A stretch of 64,000 bases of DNA. Source: Akebia trifoliata. Its lineage: Eukaryota; Streptophyta; Magnoliopsida; Ranunculales; Lardizabalaceae. The position numbers and the translations under genes are program-made. Position 1 is the stretch's first letter, and every line of letters starts with the position of its first letter. The notes beneath the pieces were generated by a model. It worked only from the letters and a program-made list of their open reading frames with translations, did no database searches and was not told the origin of the DNA. Positions 33,804 through 43,945 of the stretch are shown here, in pieces. The stretch is taken from positions 43,633,560 to 43,697,559 of the forward strand of contig CM030711.1 of assembly GCA_017979445.1 (NCBI GenBank), in the 5' to 3' direction.

Positions 33804-34003
33804 CAAGAGTGTACCAAAGTTATTTTATGTTCTTGTGCTGGTAGGTGGAGTTGGGGTGGGAGACAGCAATAATTTGGCATTGTTCAACTTCTCATGTTTG
33901 CTATCATAATATTTTGGGCTAAAGTATCACATTAATTATTAGGCCTTTGTTAGTGGTTGAATATCACATTAAAGATAATACATGAATAATGATGAATGCA
34001 GCG

Positions 34004-34146
34004 GTCTTGATACGCGGTTGGGTACATGGCTGACATGGCAAAGGCACGGAATCACACATCTTTTTCGTGTGTATCCCAATGAAAAAGATCTATGATTATG
34101 TACCCTTTTCATGTCAGTCACATACCCAACCGTATACTAAAATCTC
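34004..34146. mobile_element. Foldback element V
   Basis: Left arm GATACGCGGTTGGGTACATG, then GCTGACATGGCA; right arm read inward GTATACGGTTGGGTATGTG, then ACTGACATGAAA. The core is CATCTTTTTCGTGTGTATCC followed by CAATGAAAAAGATC, which itself can pair. It is the shortest (about 143 bp) and cleanest of the group. Confidence 0.75.
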
Positions 34147-34288
34147 ATTGATTCATCACACCTCATAATATATATCTATACAATATATAGTAGCTGGTTG
34201 GAAATTATTAAATATTAATACGGCCAAGATTTAGTGGATTGAATTTTTTTTTAAATTGACCCTAACTTTAGAAGCTCGATATCAAGGT

Positions 34289-34305
34289 CCCCCCCCCCCC
34301 CCCCC
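34289..34305. repeat. Poly(C) run of 17
   Basis: An uninterrupted C tract, followed by TCTTTTTTTTT. The length is likely unreliable. Confidence 0.8.
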
Positions 34306-34474
34306 TCTTTTTTTTTTAATGAAGGAAATTAAAAGACCAATGGACCTATTTGAAAACCCTAGACTTCTGGGTTAGTTAATCCCAAAAACAAATGCCAGGT
34401 GGCAAAAGTTGGGTTTGATTGGCGGAATTCGAAAATGAATGTGAAAAATGTCAAAAGTATGAGGGGGTATTAAA

Positions 34475-34810
34475 CATGATTTTAGATCTTGTCTGAGATT
34501 GAGATGACTTGTCCGAGTCATCTCGGTATCCTCCATGAATGAGATGGATAGACAAGACATCTCACATATGCAAAATCTAGCGAGACAAACAAGATGACTC
34601 GGACTATATTTTGAAATTCTCGTCCAAGTCAATCGGAATTTTGTATATTTTAATTAAAATATCTTTAAAATTTTTTAAGTACTTATTATCTAAATAAAAT
34701 ATAATTTTATGATTAAAATATATATATATGAATAAATAATTAGAAACGAGTTATATGATTTATCTCATCCGTGAACGAGACGAGACATCAAACCGAGTTT
34801 TGACACCATG
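34475..34810. mobile_element. hAT-type MITE, copy 2
   Basis: It begins CATGATTTTAGATCTTGTC and ends CCGAGTTTTGACACCATG, matching the termini of the MITE at 7954-8176. Flanking 8-mers GTATTAAA (34467-34474) and GTGTTAAA (34811-34818) match at 7 of 8. Internal GAC(T)GAGA-rich segments (CCGAGTCATCTCGGTATC) also match copy 1. It is 336 bp, longer than copy 1. Confidence 0.78.
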
Positions 34811-34919
34811 GTGTTAAATGCCTTTAGGAGCTACTTTAATTCTAATGTATTGTAAAAGTTAGGATTCATGTGTTGATTAAATCCTTATAATTAATTTAAA
34901 TAATTATTTCAGAAATTTT

Positions 34920-35150
34920 AAAAGGGTTGGGATCCGTTGACTCCTAAGAATGACTTATGAAAAAAAGACATGATCTCAGCCCTTTAAATACAAAATTCAA
35001 TGATTGAGATTTATGAGTATCTTGATAACATAAATCTTGGAGATACTTATTCCGAAGATAAATCTCAACCATTGGATTTTGCATTTAAAGAATTGGGATC
35101 ATGTATTTTTTTCATAAGTCATTCTTAAGAGTCAAGGATCTTGACCCAAT
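34920..35150. mobile_element. Foldback element VII with near-identical arms
   Basis: Arms of about 95 bp share TAAGAATGACTTATGAAAAA, then ACATGATC, and CTTTAAAT(A/G)CAAAAT before CAATG(A/G)TTGAGATTTAT at their inner ends. The centre GAGTATCTTGATAACATAAA is followed by CTTGGAGATACTTATTC. Arm similarity appears close to 90% by eye, suggesting a young or constrained hairpin. It is non-coding and unrelated in sequence to elements I-VI. Confidence 0.8.
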
Positions 35151-35517
35151 TTTAAATAGGCAATCTACTTTTATATCGTAGATTTATTATTTAATATATT
35201 ATAAGGATATTTTTATAATTTAAGATATGAATCAGGCTGATATTGACTTTGCATCATACCCTTATCTTATAATAATATTGAAGATTAAAATGAAGTTTTG
35301 TAACATTAACAAATTAACTAACCTATACTTAATAGATCACCAGTTTAGTTCATACGGTTTGCGCTTTAACATGGTAGGAGCAAAGCTGGCAACACAGGTT
35401 TGACCTTCTCTTTGTTCAACTTTTGATCAATGGTACCTCAAAGTCTTCAAGAGTAAGTTTTTTTTGTTCAACTTTTTGCCTCAAGGGATTACTTACAAAA
35501 AAACACTTTGACACTCG

Positions 35518-35863
35518 GGCTATGTTTGCATTGAGAGAAGTGAAGAGAAGAGAAATTTAATTTTTTTCCATCGTATTTAGATTGACAGAAGACAATTTGG
35601 GACAAATTTGAAAATTTAAAATATCTTAAAAGACATGTAGGGGCAGAGTTTAAATTATAAAAATATTTAAAAAGATTTCTCTATATTTTTCTCTTATTCT
35701 CTCCACTCTTGGAGAAAAAGAAAACTCACATTTCTTTCTCTCCTCTTCTCTTCAATTATTTTCTCTTCTCACCCCAATTAACAATCCAAACAAGAGAAAT
35801 ATGAAGAGAAACTCATTTATTTTCCCTTCTCTTCTCTCCATTTCTCTTGATTCAAGCGCAACG
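35518..35863. mobile_element. Tourist/Harbinger-like MITE, copy 2
   Basis: It starts GGCTATGTTTGCATTGAGAG and shares AGGGGCAGAGTT, TTTCTCTCCTCTTCTCTTCA and AACAATCCAAACAAGAGAAA with the copy at 11422-11781. The right end has decayed (CAAGCGCAACGTCA in place of CAAACATAGCATTA). It is non-coding. Confidence 0.72.
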
Positions 35864-37124
35864 TCAAGTAAGTCCTACAAAGTAAATACAATCAATGATC
35901 AAAAGTGACTCCAAAAAGCCCTTAACCTTATCCCTTGGAAGGTGATTGTGAGAGTTGCAAGTGCTTGTATGATAGAGTCCGTTTATATAGAGAGTAAAAT
36001 GTAGCTACGAAGAAAGTAACTTTTAGAAAGTAAAAAATAATTTTCTTTTACTTTTTCAAAAATTAAGATTTTTTGTGTAAAAAAAATATTTTTTTATGTG
36101 TATCCAAACGGGTTCTATTATATGTGTTAGAAGGGCACTACAATCGTGATTCATGTTCATATATGTAATGACTCTTTATGTACATCAATGCATAAATCAT
36201 ACCATGTAGACTTGCAAATTAGTCATATCCTCTAGTCAATTGACGTGTAAGGACTTTTAGGTCGGTTGAGGTGAGTAGTGTTATGAGTGTGATCATATCT
36301 AAAGACCCGATTGAATAGGAGTGTGGATACCATTTTTCTGAGTACCTTAAGATGATGATACATCTAAGATAGTTTTGAATTAATTTTAAGAAAATAGATT
36401 AGATTAGGATGAAAATTGAAATCCGAATTCCGACAACAAAATATGCATCCAATTTGAGTTGAATATTCATAAAAGGATGCAAGACAATCATAATGCTTGT
36501 AAAAATGGATGATTGTGTTATTCTTTTGAGTATTGATTTCTTATGGAAAGAGAGAAAAAATCTGAAATAATTCTTGATTTCAAATTAAATGTAATAGAAA
36601 AATATTACTTAAAATTAATGGTTGAGGCAGGCACAAAGCACTGTCCTAAAATGAAATTCACCCCTGTTACGATACTACAGTTTATAGGCGTTCGTTCTCC
36701 AGGATACAACAGCCTATGTTTCCAAAAGGGTACTCTAATTGGAACGTAACTTTGAAGTTGACGATGTTGTGTACTCTCTCAAGCATATTGATAGTCAAAA
36801 ATATGTTGAATAAAATATCAGAGATTAAATGCTTTAAATCGCCTAAATAAGAGGATATAATAGAAAAGAAAATGATTATTTAGAACAGTCACAAACATCT
36901 TCGAATTGTGCTGGTGGTAGTTTAGAACAAACACAAAACCTCTTCGCACGTGAGGTATAAATTCGAGATTTTGCACCCCCCTATGCGCACGTCGTATGTG
37001 CGTACACGTATTAAGGTTTTCAGACCAGTGGATCCAAATCCCAATTGAAACCTTGGATTTTTCTTTTGGGCCCCTGTGTACGCGTGTGAGCCCACCCACT
37101 ACTTCTATAAACTTTAAAGCTATT
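35864..37124. other. Intergenic DNA, no supported gene
   Basis: Short frames at 36543-36749 and 36818-37240 show no recognisable domain. The second runs into the LTR boundary at 37130. Nothing else was identified. Confidence 0.45.
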
Positions 37125-37129
37125 AGAAG

Positions 37130-38297
37130 TGTGGACATGGGATTTTCATCTCTTTTTGAAACATCCATCCACTTTGGGGTGTTTTGGAGTCGCCACCATT
37201 CATTTTTGGTAAAGGGGTGTGAATGGTCACCCGATGTCACATTTTTCTAAAATCATATCATTTTTTATGTTTGATGACTCTCGTAGGATAATACACATGG
37301 TCCAACCTTTGATTCAAGGTAAGGGGGTCCATTTATGGAGTAGGGAAGGTGTTAGGCACCCTACTCCATCCACCATAGGTGGTAACCTCGGATTCGGTCA
37401 ACTTTCAAAAATGAAAATAAAATGATAGAAATTGAAAAAAATCGATATGTGCCCTCGTATAGGAGGGGCTTTGATGTTGGTTTAGTCCATTAAGGACACC
37501 CTTATTAACAAAGAGGCCCCTTTTGATGGTTCAAACCATGTGGTGTGTGTGTAGAGAAAGGGGGTGAGTAGAAGAGGGAAGTTGGAGGGGGTGTCTTTTT
37601 TCAAACCCACCTTGATCCAATCTTAATTTTCTTTTATCTTCAAAGATGTACCCCTTTGATGAGTCTTCTTTTTGGATCTCCTTGACTTGTTTGAGAAGAA
37701 GTTGAGAATTAAAAGGTTGAGAGTTGGATGTAGTAAGATGAGTTGAGAGATTGATTTCTTTTTTAGTCCTTTTGAGAGTTTTTTGTTAGATTTTTCATTA
37801 GGTATTGTAAGGGGAGAATGGAAGGGTTTTTATAGAAGTTGAGGAGTTATTTTAGGGGTAAAGTTGGGTGAAATGAAGAAAAATGATGAAATGATTATAA
37901 GTTTGAGAGAGAAGTGGGTGTAATTTAAAAGAGATTGGAGGGTATTTAGGGAAGGGGGTTTAAATTGGTGAGTTTTGACCCAAATGGTTTGGATCCTACC
38001 CAACCTATTTGGGTGAAGTGTTTGGTGAGATGAGATGATGGGTGTTTAAGATGGTGGTTGTGATTAAGTGGTGTTTGGTTTAAGAGAATGGAGGATTTAA
38101 GAGGGTGATTGATGATATTTTGGGAGGGTGAGGGAGATGTTTAGATCCATGGGCCACGTGAGTAGCTTTGGGCCATTTATTGAAAAATAATGACAAAATT
38201 CATTGGATTTTTGTAGGTTTGGGCTTCTGACCCATTCCAATTTTTTACACTTTGGGGCATTTTACATCAAGGGCCCGGTCAAATTTGGGTGTCTACA
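37130..38297 (-). mobile_element. Solo LTR, gypsy-type, with 5-bp target duplication
   Basis: This 1,168-bp block has TG...CA ends (plus strand TGTGGACATGGG ... GGGTGTCTACA) and short inverted termini TGT(G/A)GACA. It is flanked by perfect direct repeats AGAAG at 37125-37129 and 38298-38302. It contains GGAGTCGCCACC and AAGGTGTTAGGCACCC, strings I associate with large plant Ty3/gypsy LTRs. The TATAAAAACCC box near 37836 points left, so the LTR reads on the minus strand. No internal pol sequence adjoins it, so unequal recombination between two LTRs is the likely origin. Confidence 0.8.
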
Positions 38298-38302
38298 AGA
38301 AG

Positions 38303-38890
38303 TACAACTATTTTTAATTACAATAATTCTTCTCCTAATAGATGTAGGACTAAAATTACACAAGGTAAAAATCAATACTAACAACTAAAACTTAAAGTAA
38401 TAAAGTAAAAAAACATAAAGCATAAAGCATAAAGCAAAGTTGGGATTGGTTTACCCTATGGTTAAAAGGTTGATTTACCATATGGTTTAAACCTATTGAA
38501 TATTAAAGAGTTTTCAAATTCAACCCTCTAAATTCCAACAGATTGAACATATCAGACGAAAGGATAGTTGAAATAACAACAATTATATTTCACCTTGGCA
38601 AAATAAGTTCCTTGAATAATGAAATGGCAATTGGTATCACCTCAGCAGAACAAATCCCTCGAAATATTAGAAAGAAAATACTCAAATGTAAAAGAAGAAG
38701 ACACAAAAAGAGAATTGATCGGCTCATAATTGACTAGTAAGATCAAAATGCATTTCAATAAAACTCGGAATGTAATCTTAAGTAGATAAAACAAGATTCT
38801 AACACCACCTTGTGCTTTAGTACATTGATTAAAATAAATGTCTAATCTCCATTAATGTTGCATGATATTTATATAAGCTTAATGAAAAAA
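38303..38890. other. Intergenic DNA, no supported gene
   Basis: This is AT-rich sequence between the solo LTR and the tandem duplication. A 64-codon frame at 38543-38737 is Lys/Arg-rich by composition only. No domain was seen. Confidence 0.45.
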
Positions 38891-38964
38891 CTAAATGAAT
38901 ATCTTACATCACAAGACATGTATGACACTAAATGAATATCTTACATCACAAGACATGTATGACC
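38891..38964. repeat. 37-bp perfect tandem duplication
   Basis: CTAAATGAATATCTTACATC plus the following 17 bp is repeated immediately (units 38891-38927 and 38928-38964), differing at most at the last base. It is probably replication slippage. Confidence 0.9.
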
Positions 38965-39640
38965 CGTCATAAATAACACATGCTCATCCATGGAGTAGGT
39001 AAGTTTTCTAACTGTGTAAATTCTCCGTACTTAAAAAAAAAAAAAAGCATATAAGAGCGTCGTTGAATCAATTTAGGTGATGTCCATTGGGGTTGACTAA
39101 GGGTAGACCATCGAGTTAGTTTATCAATCCATTACTTTTCTTGCGAGAGTCCCCCATTTGTTGTCTTTTATTGTGTGCATGGTATTTCCATGTTGCCAAT
39201 TCCATCATACCAACTTAGTGCAATTCCAACGCAATACCTATCCCTCTACCCATCCCCTCTCAACTGTCGTTTTGGGTGGTAGAGTCCAAAATGAGTGTCT
39301 TCAATGGATTACCTATCCCACATCATTTTTTGGGTCATGGAATTTTAAGCACTCAAAATAGGTACTTTACACAACTGACCCATCTTTTTTGGAGGGAAAA
39401 AATTCAGACAGTGAAATTATTACAATTTCAGACATTTAAATTTGAGTCGAATTTAAAAATAAATAAAAATTATAATATTTATACCCATAAGCACCAAATG
39501 ACCCATAAATGGGTATGAGTAACTGTGTTGGAGATGTTCTTGCACATTTATGTTTAATTATTTTGTAAAACAAAAAAAAAATTAAATACACATCTTATTT
39601 TAAAATATTAAAAAACTATTTTTAAATATTTAATAAATTT

Positions 39641-39766
39641 AGAGAGCTTCTATTGCCACACCATCTTTTGCTAACGCTACTCCAAGATGTGTGCTAATTT
39701 TCTTTGGTCATTTAGAAATGAATTGGGGTGGCATTAGCAAAAGTTGGTGTGGAAATATAATCTCTT
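39641..39766. mobile_element. MITE family M1, copy 3
   Basis: It starts AGAGAGCTTCTATTGCCACA and ends GTTGGTGTGGAAATATAATC. It is the inverse complement of the arrangement at 1884-2009, sharing the CCAAGATGTGTGCTAATT centre. AATTTA-like repeats lie on both sides, but the target duplication is not clear. Confidence 0.75.
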
Positions 39767-40375
39767 TAAATTTAATGTACATATACTTCTTGTTGCCTTG
39801 AGTTATAGCCCAGTAAAATTGTTTCTTTCTCTCTATACAATCACAGCCTTACCATCAACACCATTGTAGCTAGCTGTTCTCAAATCCTTAAATCAGTTGT
39901 TTTGAAACGTCTTAGCCTTAACTACCACTTTATCCTCCAAGTCTATTGGGATAGGATTCATTTTGGAAATGATGATCTTTTGTGACAAATATTTCATCTT
40001 TTTTAACACGTAATTGAAAATTCAAACTAATGGTGTATATTTTCCTCCACTCCCGGGTGTGTCATACCCCAATTAAGTTCCGTGACCTACTTATATCTAT
40101 TGTTATTCCCCTCTCCAACAGATCTGTCTCTTGGAGTAGTTGTTTGATTAACATGTATGATTGTCAAGAATATATATATTTGAAGAAATTAAGAGGGGTA
40201 ACAAAGGACGATGCCGATAAATGATTAAAATATAAAATAAAGAGGTGGGTTATCGGGTAAGGCTAGATGTTGGGTAAGGCCAACTTTCTGGCAGTGTAAT
40301 TGCTTCTAACAACCATGTTTTCTAAGACTCTAAGTGGTAATTGTGGTTTTGTAAATAAAAATAAAAATAGCCGTC

Positions 40376-40532
40376 CTAGAGTGACTATGCAAGACACTAT
40401 GTTAGACATTGCGTCGATGTGATATGTGCATTGTAGATTTTTCACTCGTATCTCGTGGAAAAGCATCTACGGTTCCATGCACACCTCAACAGTGCAGTGT
40501 CTAACGCATTTTCGTGCACAGTCACTTAAGCA
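40376..40532. mobile_element. Foldback element VI
   Basis: Left arm CTAGAGTGACTATGCA ... TGTTAGACATTGCG; right arm read inward TTAAGTGACTGTGCACG ... GCGTTAGACACTGC. The core TTTTTCACTCGTATCTCG is the reverse complement of the core of element II. Arms differ from element II. Confidence 0.65.
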
Positions 40533-43427
40533 TGTTTAAAAAAAAAAAGATTTTATGTACTATAAACGACTGACATTATTGCTTCTTTTAGAGAGAGAGG
40601 GAGAGTTACATATTGTCACACAAGTTTGCGAGCACACACACATATAGAGATGTTGCTATAAGAGATGTAGAAATGCCATTGTTATCATCTAATAGATAAG
40701 GGATGGCGAGGCTACTGTTATCACGATCAAGAGATGAATAATCAAGAATACAATGACACGTGTTTATAGGGCACTTTCAGAGCCAATTCTCTAAAATACT
40801 TGTGTTACATGATACAATTTTAGATTTGAATAATTGATAATCTTCTAAAAAAAATCATTTCTCCTTAGAATCTTTTTTCTAAGATAATGGTGAATTGTCA
40901 TTCATGGATTTTATTTTAGACCTCACCTCTAGGTGAGTAGTCATCTAATTGAGTCAAGTTAAGATTGATACTTTGATTGATGGGATGCCAATTTAATTGG
41001 CCATATTATATTTTTATCTACTCTTTGGTTTCTAACTCCCCACTAGAAACCAAACACTAGCTCTCAATTGGAAAGATAAACATCCAATTAGAAAGAAAAC
41101 CACCCTTCATACTAGAACTTCACAATTCTTTTGAGTTTAGTAGAATCAAAATGCTCAATATAAGAATCTCGAAGTTGATTAATCAAATCAGGTTTTCTTG
41201 TTTTGATTTGGAAATAATGGTACCACGTGTCCTATACAAATTAAGGCTCAACTTGATACACTACAAATCATTTGCAGTGAAAGAGTTACGATTACTTGGT
41301 TACCATTGGGAAATCTCTTGCCAAGCTTTCTCTTTTTCCCTCTGCGGTTGGTTGATATTTGCAATAAAAAAAAGTCTTCATGACTTTTTGTTAAAATAAA
41401 ACTGGAAACAATTTTAACTTATTCAACCTCGTCAAAGAAATTATTCAAAGTATGAATATACCTTCAATACCGCTACATTAACATATGTATGAATTTACCC
41501 AAAAAAAAAAAACCTATCAAAGGGTATAGTAACTTACACATTGGAATTATAAAAATACCCATAGTCAAATTAATTATTCAAATTACAAAAATACTTTTCG
41601 TACTCGTTACAATAACATGCATATGAATTTACAAAATTACCTTCATGATGAGAGATATTTTGAAATAAAATTGATGACCGTTTTTTTTTTAATTTCATAT
41701 ATAAGTATATGTTATGACGATATGTATTTTTATAAATTCAAAGGTGTTTTATTGCAATAAGTATTGAGGGTTATTTTTGTAATTAATTTTTTTTTTAAGG
41801 ATATGTGTTTTTGTAATTTCAACGGGCAATTCAATTTATCGCGGAGAAAGGATATTGACGTAAACTTATGTGCATATTATTGTACCAAGTGTCGACAATA
41901 AATTTCTCGATCTACTCCTCGAGATGTGCAAAATACGATGACAACTGATTTTATTGATTTTTGATGAAAATGATGGTGATACAATTCTCAGTATACTCAT
42001 TAGATGAAACGATCTTCTCTGATTAACAATTGAATCTTTGAAGATGATAATGTGTGATTTTTGTCTCTTCAAACTTCACGTTTTACCAAGTGAAAATGAT
42101 ATTTTATCTTTGGAGAAGGGCTTCATACTAGATGTTCTCTGGATGTTGGTGTACAAGTGTTATAGATCTTTGTTACTTTTCTGTAGGAGGGCTTGTGTGC
42201 TTATTTTTCTTTAGAGAATGAGCTTCTCTTTTGAGAGAAAATGAAATATTTCCCTTCTTTGGGAGAAAATGATCTAAACCCTTTTCTGAATGCCTAAGAT
42301 TTGGTATTTTATAGAATCGGGTAAAAGTGACTTTCTAATTTTACCCTCAGCTTACAAAGTTTTAGTAAATTGGTTTAAAGGTCAAAATTGTCTCTTTTCA
42401 ATATTGATAGTTATAGAGTCTTCTTAATAGATTTTGTCCATCTTTATAATTACAAGACCCAAGATCAAGATGTTCAGTGATTTAGAAAACTCATTTGATG
42501 GGTTTTGAAGGCTGGATCATGGATTAACCCAATTTATGAGTGTATGGGCCCACAACCTACTATATATCATTTGGTCAAAGAAGGATCAACAGATTTTATC
42601 TGTGAAAATTTAAGTCTATGCCATAAAAGGCAATTTTAATAAACGGGCCTCATTTAGGTGTAGGGCCATTAGTAGTTCTTACTTCTTAGGGATCATTTTT
42701 ATATTTTATAAAGAATAAAAGGGTTATTTATAATTTTGAAGAAAATTAAGGGTTAATGTAAATTTATTTGTATCTACACCCATTACTAATGATATTTTTA
42801 TAATTTGATTAGTTTTCTTGATAATAGGCATTTTAATAACTTTGAGATGCATAGGTTGAAATCAAATAATTCTGCCACAGATCATTGCTGAAATTTCTTA
42901 AGAATTTAAGTGATCCATGCAAAAAATTTCAATGCAAACAATCTCTAATAAAATTGATTTTAGAAAATCATTTGCAAATAATTTGCAGCATACCAAACGT
43001 GGTCTAAGTGTAATTTATTGTACACATAAGGGTGCACTCTGAAATTTTGAAAAATAGGAACAAAATTGAAAGTTTTGCAGGGGTCTTTGTTGATTACCAC
43101 TAAAAATAAAAAAATTAGGGTCAAAACGGTAAAAATGTACTTAATTTGCATGATTTTTTTTATAGGAGATTGAGAATATTTATATGAATAATACTAACTG
43201 ACTCGAAAAAAACCAAAAAAAAAAAACTCAGATACACTCAACGGGCGTGAGAATATTAACTGATGTTTGACTCGCTTTTGCCATGTTTGGCTTTTAATTT
43301 CAGATCAAAATTCATTTGCGGATGTTGGAAAGTAAAGCGTGGCTTTCGAAACACATTCTTGGCCCAAACGCTACCTAACTTGCTTCTAGTGGAAGATGAC
43401 CCATTTTAAATCATAGAATAGTTTTGT
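40533..43427. other. Intergenic DNA, no supported gene
   Basis: No protein-like frame was found. A loose inverted repeat spans about 41450-41830 (AATTACAAAAATAC on both inner edges). A (GA)-rich patch lies near 40590. The rest is AT-rich. Confidence 0.45.
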
Positions 43428-43945
43428 ATATAAAATATTTAGAAAAATTACTTAATAGACCCCGTGGTAAGGGAATTCTTCTAAATGCACCCTAAATTTT
43501 AGGACGGTGTCTTAACAACCCGATTAGTAAATTTTTTCTTTCTTAACGCCCCTCGTCTTGATAAAATGTTAAACACAAATTGTCGAGATTGACAATTAAA
43601 ACCATTGGGATTAATCATTCAAATCAACAATCTTGACAATTTGAATATATTGTCTCGTTAATTCATTTTCAAAGTCGTGATTGGCTATCTATAAAATCGT
43701 TGATCTCAACAGTTGTAAGAGGTCGATCTCAACGATTGGATCAAAGCTGGATCTCAATGATTTGAATTGTCAAACTTGACAATTTGAATCACCGATCTTA
43801 CTAATAGAAATGGTGCGAGGGGATATTAAGAAAAAAAAAACAATTTATTAAATGTATCATCAAGCAACCATGAAAAAGTTAGGGGTGTTTAGAAAGAAAT
43901 CCCTCCATTAAGGTTCACTAAGTAATTTTTCAAAATATTTAGGTT
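43428..43945. mobile_element. Foldback element VIII, about 515 bp
   Basis: The left arm starts ATATTTAGAAAAATTACTTA and carries AGTAAATTTTTTCTTTCTTAAC; the right arm read inward starts ATATTTTGAAAAATTACTTA and has AATAAATTG then T-rich CTTAATATCCCCTCG. Arms are about 130 bp. The 250-bp centre has repeated (A/T)CTTGACAATTTGAAT-like units in both orientations. A related single arm is at 45770-45905. Confidence 0.65.

Noticed and set aside
36818..37240. 140-codon minus-strand frame as a gene
   Set aside because: It overlaps the solo LTR boundary at 37130 and shows no recognisable domain.
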